DNA from: Acidobacteriota bacterium
Lineage (GTDB): Bacteria > Acidobacteriota > UBA6911 > RPQK01 > JADFOI01
DNA: 12,098 bases
NCBI GenBank assembly: GCA_027295745.1
Contig: JAPUKI010000145.1
Coordinates: 1-12,098, forward strand
Direction: 5' to 3'
Shown here piece after piece: positions 6,948-12,098 of the stretch; the stretch's first letter is position 1; the number at the start of each line of letters is the position of its first letter. A model generated the notes under the pieces. The model had not been told where the DNA came from. It did not search any database and was given only the letters and a program-made list of their open reading frames with translations. Both the position numbers and the translations under genes were made by a program.

Positions 6948-7858
6948 TTTTCGAGAGAGTGGGACTGTCCCTCTTTGCCGTTCTCCTGGTTCTCTCCTGT
7001 TTTTCCTGCCTGGACACCTCTGCACAGATCGGTCTGGTAGACCCCGACAGGGTGATGCGCCATGTTGAAAGGATGGTCAGCTATGGCCCCCACCCTTCCG
7101 GCAGCGAAGCACAAAAGAAAGTCGAAATATACATCGTGGACCAGCTCCAGTCCTATGGCCTGGAGGTCCACACCCAGACTTTTCAGCCAGTCACCCCTCT
7201 GGGACGACCTGAGATGACAAACATTTGGGGAGTCCTTCCAGGAAATCGGGAGTCCGTGATCATTCTGGCCAGCCACTACGACAGCAAATACTTCGAGGAC
7301 TTTCCCTTTGTTGGTGCCAATGACAGTGGCTCCAGCAGCGCGCTGCTGCTGGAGTTAGCCCGGACTCTGACACAGGGGAACTCTACTGACTACTCGCTCT
7401 GGTTCGCCTTCTTCGATGGAGAAGAGGCTGTTGCCGACTGGACCAGCGCCGACAGTCTTTACGGCAGCCGTGAATTCGTCCAGATGCTCAAGAGCCGCGG
7501 TCTACTTCACAGAATCTCTGCTCTGATCCTGCTCGATATGATCGGGGGAAAGGACCTGGTGCTTCGAAAGGAAATGAACTCAACCAGTTGGCTGAACCAG
7601 ATCATCTGGGACCAGGGAAACCAGCTGGGATTCGGAGACATTTTCCAGATGCGGGGCTACACCGCCGCCCAAGATGACCATCTACCCTTTGCTGAAGAAG
7701 GGATACCGGTCGTCGACATTATCGACCTGGATTATGCCTACTGGCATCAAAGAGAGGATACAGCGGACAAGTTGTCGGCTGAAAATATGGGCATTGTGGG
7801 CGATGTAGTGCTGGCCAGCCTGCCGGAAATCGCGAAGCGTTTGGACACCGACGATTGA
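6935..7858 (+). CDS. secreted glutaminyl-peptide cyclotransferase (M28 fold)
   Basis: Predicted to convert N-terminal Gln of exported proteins or peptides to pyroglutamate, as animal-type zinc-dependent glutaminyl cyclases do. The 307-residue protein has an M28 peptidase fold, but the cyclase hallmark is clear: FFDGEEA...DSLYGSR (159-179) matches the animal enzymes far better than aminopeptidases. Putative zinc ligands are Asp130 (GANDSG), Glu164 (second Glu of DGEEA) and His271 (YWHQREDT). Glu163 is the likely general acid/base, and Asp201 and the QDDHLPF motif (246-252) fill the other conserved active-site positions. Residues 1-30 form a signal peptide; cleavage after TSA would expose Gln31. 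Cys22 and Cys25 make weak lipoboxes, so lipidation is possible but less likely. The ATG at 6935 lacks a close Shine-Dalgarno; GTG at 6959 is an alternative. An M28 aminopeptidase is the main alternative function. Confidence 0.87.
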   Translation: MDFSIFERVGLSLFAVLLVLSCFSCLDTSAQIGLVDPDRVMRHVERMVSYGPHPSGSEAQKKVEIYIVDQLQSYGLEVHTQTFQPVTPLGRPEMTNIWGVLPGNRESVIILASHYDSKYFEDFPFVGANDSGSSSALLLELARTLTQGNSTDYSLWFAFFDGEEAVADWTSADSLYGSREFVQMLKSRGLLHRISALILLDMIGGKDLVLRKEMNSTSWLNQIIWDQGNQLGFGDIFQMRGYTAAQDDHLPFAEEGIPVVDIIDLDYAYWHQREDTADKLSAENMGIVGDVVLASLPEIAKRLDTDD

Positions 7859-8796
7859 GAAAAAAGGGGGCAGTACTACTCATTCTGGCGCTGGCGATTG
7901 CCGTTCACGCTTCTGCCTTTCTTCTAATGATTCAGGGAGTAGAACCCGTCTCGACCTATTTTTACACCTTCGCCTGGTGGACCTACATTGTGGCCTTGTC
8001 CTGCGTCAACCATCTCCGCGGGCAAAACTCTCTTCTTCTGGACACTCCGCGGGAGTTTCTGTGGGTCTTCCTCTTTTCGACTCCGCTGTGGCTGTTTTTC
8101 GAAATCTCCAACTTTCGTCTCAACAACTGGCACTACATTGGTATTCCCGTCGAAACCTATGTGCGCTGGCCGGGATATGCCATGGCCTTTGGAACGGTTC
8201 TGCCTGGAATTTTTGAAACCGAAACCTGTTTGAAGAATTTTGGTGTCTTCACTCGGCTTCGAGGACGGCCTGTCCAGGTGACCCAAGCCTTGCTTGCCCG
8301 TTTTGTGATGATCGGCTCTCTGATGATGCTGCTTGTTCCCTTCCGACCCACCCTTTTCTTTCCACTGGTATGGCTGGGGTGGATTTTCCTCCTCGACCCT
8401 CTTATCTACCGGAGAGATCGGAAAAAGGCTTCTTTGCTGGGCCAAGCTCAACAAGGAGATTATGCTCTGGTGGTCAGGCTTTTGATCACCGGAATGATTT
8501 GCGGGCTGTTGTGGGAGTTTTGGAACTACTGGGCCTCAGCAAAATGGGTCTATACCATTCCCTACTTTGGATCTCTAAAGCTTTTCGAGATGCCTGCGCT
8601 CGGGTTTTTTGGTTTTCCTTTTTTTGCCCTGGAGTGTTATCTCTTGTACCGGGCATTTCTCATGTTCCGCGTGCTCCTGCTCGGTCAGAGGCTGATCGGG
8701 GCAGTAACGGCACTCCTGGTGCTCCTCTACTGCCTCCTGGCCTTCACAGGAATTGACCGCTGGACGGTCGAGAGCTATAAGGTGACGTTTTCCTGA
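7855..8796 (+). CDS. multi-span membrane protein, unknown, internally duplicated
   Basis: I do not recognise this 313-residue protein. It has about eight or nine hydrophobic segments (roughly 5-26, 36-55, 68-86, 105-121, 144-163, 166-184, 204-222, 245-270 and 280-300), so it sits in the inner membrane. Two halves share an ordered motif: E83-x2-N86-F87...W92-x-Y94...P98...P117 and E221-x2-N224-Y225...W231-x-Y233...P236...P255. Both P-to-P distances are 19 residues, and an acidic residue follows each second Pro (E121, E260). This suggests a tandem duplication with pseudo-twofold symmetry; polar residues fixed within the membrane hint at a small-molecule enzyme or transporter, but no function can be assigned. 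The TTG start shares four bases (TTGA) with the glutaminyl cyclase stop and has no Shine-Dalgarno sequence, so it is probably translationally coupled. The next ATG, at residue 25, would remove most of the first span. Confidence 0.8.
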   Translation: MRKKGAVLLILALAIAVHASAFLLMIQGVEPVSTYFYTFAWWTYIVALSCVNHLRGQNSLLLDTPREFLWVFLFSTPLWLFFEISNFRLNNWHYIGIPVETYVRWPGYAMAFGTVLPGIFETETCLKNFGVFTRLRGRPVQVTQALLARFVMIGSLMMLLVPFRPTLFFPLVWLGWIFLLDPLIYRRDRKKASLLGQAQQGDYALVVRLLITGMICGLLWEFWNYWASAKWVYTIPYFGSLKLFEMPALGFFGFPFFALECYLLYRAFLMFRVLLLGQRLIGAVTALLVLLYCLLAFTGIDRWTVESYKVTFS

Positions 8797-8843
8797 GTAG
8801 ATAGATGTATCGGCTAAAAAGGTGTAGTAGTGCTTTTAATCCA

Positions 8844-8872
8844 TTGAATTTTGGGACGATAGAGGTTATACT
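8844..8872 (+). promoter_or_regulatory. predicted sigma-70 promoter for the MBL hydrolase gene
   Basis: A TTGAAT -35 (8844-8849), 17-base spacer and TATACT -10 (8867-8872) lie in the 105-base gap after the membrane protein gene. Transcription would start near 8879, leaving a leader of about 22 bases. AAGG at 8892-8895 is 6 bases before the ATG at 8902. This is the best-looking promoter in the window; nothing else was seen in the gap. Confidence 0.6.
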
Positions 8873-8901
8873 GTCGCGTTCCCAAGCCCGCAAGGTAACC
8901 T

Positions 8902-9765
8902 ATGGGCAACGATTTTCGCTTCCGCATGACGTTTTGGGGGGTGCGGGGCTCCACGCCCACCCCCCAGATTGAGAACCTCAATTATGGGGGAAACACCTGC
9001 TGCCTCGAGGTTCGTCTTCCCAATGAAGAAGTTTTTATCTTCGATGCAGGCACCGGCGTTCGGAATCTCGGCGACTCTCTCTTAGAGGAGTTTCCCGACC
9101 AGAAACTGACCCTGAAGGTGTTCCTGACCCATTTTCATTGGGACCATATCCAGGGCATTCCTTTTTTCCAACCGCTCTACCACGCTGAGAATCAGGTGAT
9201 TTTTCATTCTGTGGCCTTTCCCGAGGGTCAATACCGGCGCTGTGGTTCAAACAACGGGTTGGAGGAAGCACTGAAGATCCAGATGGCAGACCCCTATTTC
9301 CCAATCTCTTTTGATTCTCTACCGGCCAAAAAGGAGTTTATCCAGATCGACCCAGAACCGCTCAAATTCGGCAACCTCACCATTACTCCCTTCCCCTTGA
9401 ACCATCCCGGACAGACGTTTGGCTACCGGATAGAGTCGGAGGGCGCAGTGGTAGTTTACGCCACCGATCTAGAACATGGCCATAAGAAACTTGACAGGGT
9501 CTTGCGAGAGGTCTCAGAAAATGCTGACCTCCTGATCTTCGACTCACAATACACGCCCGAAGACTACGGAAAGCACAGAAAATGGGGGCACAGCACCTGG
9601 CTGGAAGCATGTCGCGCCGCCAGTGACGCCAAGGTCAAACAGCTCGCTCTCTTCCACCACCATCCCTCCTATGACGACCGGAAGTTTTACCAGATCATAC
9701 AGAAAGCCCGCGGCGAATTTGAAAACACCATCGGTAGTCAAGAAGGCTGGTCGCTCATCCTGTAG
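8902..9765 (+). CDS. metallo-beta-lactamase fold hydrolase
   Basis: A 287-residue cytoplasmic hydrolase with two-metal MBL architecture. The HxHxDH motif is THFHWDH (His77, His79, Asp81, His82). Further likely ligands are His168 (PLNHPG), Asp189 (ATDLEH) and His230 or the His252-254 cluster (FHHHP). The N-terminus FWGVRGSTPTP and the following NYGGNT resemble the RNase Z/PhnP-like and cyclic-nucleotide phosphodiesterase-like branch rather than the lactamase or glyoxalase II branches, so a phosphodiester substrate is likely but not proven. There is no signal peptide. The ATG at 8902 has AAGG at good spacing and a separate promoter, so the gene is probably transcribed alone. It converges on topA, with a hairpin beginning at the last base of its stop codon. 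Confidence 0.88.
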   Translation: MGNDFRFRMTFWGVRGSTPTPQIENLNYGGNTCCLEVRLPNEEVFIFDAGTGVRNLGDSLLEEFPDQKLTLKVFLTHFHWDHIQGIPFFQPLYHAENQVIFHSVAFPEGQYRRCGSNNGLEEALKIQMADPYFPISFDSLPAKKEFIQIDPEPLKFGNLTITPFPLNHPGQTFGYRIESEGAVVVYATDLEHGHKKLDRVLREVSENADLLIFDSQYTPEDYGKHRKWGHSTWLEACRAASDAKVKQLALFHHHPSYDDRKFYQIIQKARGEFENTIGSQEGWSLIL

Positions 9766-9781
9766 AGCGCGGAGCGCGCTC
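9765..9781. terminator. hairpin between convergent MBL hydrolase and topA genes
   Basis: A perfect 7-base GC-rich stem, GAGCGCG (9765-9771) and CGCGCTC (9775-9781), closes on a GAG loop. It begins with the last base of the hydrolase stop codon. A moderately T-rich stretch (ATTTCAAGTTTTG) follows within 5 bases on the plus strand. Stem position and symmetry suit a shared terminator, but the T tract is interrupted. Confidence 0.55.
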
Positions 9782-9795
9782 CAGATTTCAAGTTT

Positions 9796-9844
9796 TGTCA
9801 GCTGTCTGTTATCTGTGGTCTGTTGTCAGCGGTCTGTGGTTCAG
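9796..9844. repeat. degenerate heptamer tandem repeat overlapping the topA 3' end
   Basis: Seven contiguous 7-base units on the plus strand: TGTCAGC, TGTCTGT, TATCTGT, GGTCTGT, TGTCAGC, GGTCTGT, GGTTCAG. Two unit types recur exactly (TGTCAGC at 9796 and 9824, GGTCTGT at 9817 and 9831). On the minus strand the array encodes the last 14 residues of topoisomerase I and supplies its TGA stop (9798-9800). Degenerate heptamer arrays of this kind occur as dispersed intergenic repeats in several bacterial phyla. Confidence 0.7.
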
Positions 9845-12098
9845 GTGTCGCAACCGCCTCCACAATTTCTTTAAAGTCGCATTCTGGCTGATTGCAACGG
9901 TGGGTCAAACCCTCTTTCTTGGTGGTGCGCTCCAGAAGATAGGATGCACCACAGGAGGGACATTTGCGATCGACAGGTTTCTGCCAGAGAGCAAATTGGC
10001 ACTTGGGAAAGGTGCTGCACCCATAAAAGATCTTCCCGCGACGCGTTTTGCGCCGGGCCATCTTCCCTTCTCCGCACTGAGGACAAGTGACATCAGTCAT
10101 TTCCTGCTTAATGAATTTGCACTCAGGATAGTTGCTGCAGGCCACAAATGCGCCATACGGCCCATGCTTTTGTACCAGTTGTGAGCCGCACTGAGGGCAT
10201 TCCTCGAGCTTTCCTTCTTGACTCTTCACTTCCTGGTCGGTTCCTCTGACCTGTTGGGTGTTCTTACAGTCAGGATATCCGGAGCAAGCGAGAAACTCCC
10301 CATAACGTCCTTTCTTGAGAACCATCGGCTGGCCGCATTTATCGCACGATTTTTCTTCCACCCCGCTTTGCTCCTTCTGGTCCGAGGAAAGATCTTCCTT
10401 GGGGAGTTCTCTGGTGTTTTTGCATTCCGGGTAACCGCTGCAAGCTATAAATCTGCCGAAGCGGCCCCAGCGGATCACCATATCCGCCCCGCACTTCTCA
10501 CACTGCACGCCTGCCGGAATCTCCTCTTTCTTCAGATTTTTCATTTCCTTGCGAGCTTGCTTCAGCTCTTTGGAGAAACCCGCGTAGAATTCCTGCAGCG
10601 TCTGGACCCAATCCTCCTTGCCGTTTTCAATCTCATCCAGATTCTGCTCCAGCTTGGCCGTGTAGTCGTAGGCAAAGATCGCCCCGAAGTGAAGGACAAG
10701 CAGTTCGATCACCACTTCTCCTACCTCGGTGGGCACAAAGCGCCTCTCCTCCTTCTCAACGTAGTCACGAAGAATGACCGTGAGAATCTGTGCATAGGTG
10801 GAAGGGCGACCGATGCCCTTTTCCTCAAGTGCCTTGACCAAGGTTGCCTCGCTGTAGCGAGAAGGAGGTTGAGTAAACTTCTGCTCCGGTGCGATCTCTT
10901 CCACCTGCAGTTTCTCCCCCTCGCTCACCTCGGGTAATGCCTTATCATTCCCCTCGGGCTCTGCCTCATCGCGCCCTTCCCGGTAAAGCCTCAAGAATCC
11001 GTCAAACTTCATCACTTTTCCAACGGCCTTGAATTGCGTTCTGCCCGCTTCAATCTCAATTTCCGTCTGGTCAAACACTGCCGGAGTCATCTGCGAGGCC
11101 ACAAAGCGCTTCCAGATCAGCTCATACAGCCGGAACTCGTCATGGCGCAAGAAAGCCTTGACATGTTCCGGTTCGCGAAGGACCGAGGTGGGTCGGATCG
11201 CTTCATGGGCATCTTGAGCCCCTTTTTTGCTCTTGTAGATCTTCGGTTTGGAAGGTAAGTAGTTCTCTCCGTAGGCTTTCTGTACATACTCCCGTAGTTC
11301 GGCCAAAGCAGAGTCGGCCACACGTGTGGAATCCGTGCGCATATACGTGATCAAGCCAGTGCTTTCCTCAGCCCCGATCTCCATACCTTCGTACAGGCGT
11401 TGGGCCACCATCATGCATTTCTTCACTGAAAATCTTAGCTTTCGAGAGGCCTCCTGTTGAAGCTTACTGGTGATAAACGGAGGAACCGGATGTCGTTTTG
11501 CTTTCTTTTTCTTTACCCCAGAAACCACGAAATCCACCGACCCCAGCTCCTTCATAAGCTGATCCGCTTCCTCCTGATTGGAGATCTTGAACTTCTTGCC
11601 CCTGTGTTTGACCGCGCTAGCTTCAAAAGGAGGTGGCTTCTGCGCCTTGAGACGGGCGGTGAACTTCCAGTATTCCTCCGATACAAAGGCTCGAATTTCC
11701 TGTTCGCGCTCTACGATCATTCGCAGAGCCACGGTCTGGACCCGGCCTGCAGACAAACCTCGGCGCACCTTTTGCCACAACAGGGGACTCACCTTGTAAC
11801 CTACCAGCCGATCGAGAATCCGGCGGGCTTGCTGGGCATGCACCTTATTCTGATCAATGGAAGAAGGATTCTCGAAGGCCTTCAAGATCGCGCTTTTCGT
11901 GATTTCGTTGAAGAGGACGCGGTAGATCTTGCGGTCCTGATTGCCGTTTAACACCTCAGCCAGGTGTTGGCAAATAGCTTCTCCTTCACGATCGGGATCA
12001 GTTGCCAGGTAAATTTCTGTTACCTTTTCGGCTGCCTTTCTCAGGTCATGAACAATCTTCGACTTTCCGGAAATAACCTGGTAGGTGGGACGAAAATC
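9798..12098 (-). CDS. topA: DNA topoisomerase I (N-terminus outside window)
   Basis: Type IA topoisomerase that relaxes negatively supercoiled DNA. The frame is open to the window edge, giving 766 visible residues; the first part of the Toprim domain is missing. The Toprim acidic motif is seen as ATDPDREGE (Asp34, Asp36, Glu38). The catalytic tyrosine is Tyr252 in GLITYMRTDS, and LSAGRVQT and GIGRPSTYA are further family landmarks. The C-terminus carries five zinc ribbons (about 533-560, 585-612, 634-661, 672-701 and 713-741; DNA 9876-10502). The first three share GRFG/GRYG/GPYG...ACSxYPxCK; the fourth and fifth are diverged. A GTG at 11954 could pass for a start but lies just after the DPDREGE motif. 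The last 14 residues (PQTADNRPQITDS and the residue before) come from a heptamer DNA repeat and form a low-complexity tail outside the zinc ribbons. Confidence 0.96.
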   Translation of the reverse strand, partial: DFRPTYQVISGKSKIVHDLRKAAEKVTEIYLATDPDREGEAICQHLAEVLNGNQDRKIYRVLFNEITKSAILKAFENPSSIDQNKVHAQQARRILDRLVGYKVSPLLWQKVRRGLSAGRVQTVALRMIVEREQEIRAFVSEEYWKFTARLKAQKPPPFEASAVKHRGKKFKISNQEEADQLMKELGSVDFVVSGVKKKKAKRHPVPPFITSKLQQEASRKLRFSVKKCMMVAQRLYEGMEIGAEESTGLITYMRTDSTRVADSALAELREYVQKAYGENYLPSKPKIYKSKKGAQDAHEAIRPTSVLREPEHVKAFLRHDEFRLYELIWKRFVASQMTPAVFDQTEIEIEAGRTQFKAVGKVMKFDGFLRLYREGRDEAEPEGNDKALPEVSEGEKLQVEEIAPEQKFTQPPSRYSEATLVKALEEKGIGRPSTYAQILTVILRDYVEKEERRFVPTEVGEVVIELLVLHFGAIFAYDYTAKLEQNLDEIENGKEDWVQTLQEFYAGFSKELKQARKEMKNLKKEEIPAGVQCEKCGADMVIRWGRFGRFIACSGYPECKNTRELPKEDLSSDQKEQSGVEEKSCDKCGQPMVLKKGRYGEFLACSGYPDCKNTQQVRGTDQEVKSQEGKLEECPQCGSQLVQKHGPYGAFVACSNYPECKFIKQEMTDVTCPQCGEGKMARRKTRRGKIFYGCSTFPKCQFALWQKPVDRKCPSCGASYLLERTTKKEGLTHRCNQPECDFKEIVEAVATPEPQTADNRPQITDS
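9876..10502 (-). other. array of five topoisomerase C-terminal zinc ribbons
   Basis: Within topA, five consecutive four-cysteine modules: three closely related copies with CxxC...ACS-x-YPxC, a fourth with GCSTFPKC, and a fifth with CPSCG...CNQPEC. All 20 cysteines are present. These modules bind single-stranded DNA, and in some bacteria RNA polymerase. Copy number varies between phyla. Confidence 0.85.

Noticed and set aside
7000..7011. Lipoprotein signal in the glutaminyl cyclase (Cys22, Cys25)
   Set aside because: VLSC and CFSC fit the lipobox consensus poorly, while a TSA|Q signal peptidase I site lies five residues further on. Left as a lesser alternative.
6883..7017. 45-residue N-terminal extension of the EF-G-like protein
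   Set aside because: The added residues are charged and unconserved and would overlap the divergent cyclase gene. The ATG at 6882 has a strong ribosome binding site and gives the standard EF-G N-terminus.
10218..10937. 239-codon open frame on the plus strand opposite topA
   Set aside because: It lies entirely inside well-conserved topA sequence (core to zinc ribbons) and its translation resembles no family.
11952..11954. GTG at 11954 as the start of a shortened topoisomerase
   Set aside because: The same frame continues to the window edge and contains the Toprim ATDPDREGE motif, so the gene is simply cut by the window end.

Overview
The window looks like chromosomal DNA from a moderate-GC Gram-negative bacterium, most likely an acidobacterium. 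The best taxonomic clue is a secreted von Willebrand factor A protein of the type that is greatly expanded in Acidobacteriota. An Lgt with an acidobacterial/deltaproteobacterial-looking GRLGCFAAGC signature and an animal-type glutaminyl cyclase fit the same picture. The lineage is inferred from gene content only; there is no rRNA or other marker here. No phage, transposase, CRISPR array or tRNA was seen.

Layout. (1) Positions 3-1940, plus strand: the 3' part of a GAF-GGDEF diguanylate cyclase, followed after 6 bases and in the same frame by a family 2 glycosyltransferase starting at TTG. (2) Positions 1969-6882, minus strand: a probable operon reading EF-G-like GTPase, lgt, RluD-type pseudouridine synthase, secreted VWA protein. 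The last three are tightly packed. A long REP-like palindrome (4685-4770) separates the EF-G-like gene from lgt. (3) Positions 6935-8796, plus strand: divergent from the EF-G-like gene. A glutaminyl-peptide cyclotransferase with a signal peptide overlaps by 4 bases an unrecognised multi-span membrane protein that appears internally duplicated. (4) Positions 8902-9765, plus strand: a metallo-beta-lactamase fold hydrolase with its own good sigma-70-type promoter. (5) Positions 9798-12098, minus strand: topA, DNA topoisomerase I, lacking its N-terminus because the window ends. It converges on the hydrolase gene, with a perfect hairpin and a degenerate heptamer repeat at the junction.

How the genes may work together. 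The cyclase and glycosyltransferase could link c-di-GMP to surface polysaccharide. The minus-strand operon mixes translation (EF-G-like, RluD) with envelope biogenesis (Lgt, VWA). The glutaminyl cyclase would act in the periplasm on proteins whose mature N-terminus is Gln. Both proteins here with clear signal peptides, the VWA protein and the cyclase itself, have predicted signal peptidase I sites that leave Gln at position +1. This resembles the 'Q-rule' known from Bacteroidetes.

The window is mostly ordinary housekeeping DNA. The points most worth a second look are the glutaminyl cyclase with Gln +1 signal peptides, the duplicated membrane protein coupled to it, the nested palindrome before lgt, the heptamer repeat that forms the end of topA, and the EF-G paralogue lacking the switch II histidine. 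There are no gene-free stretches above 130 bases.
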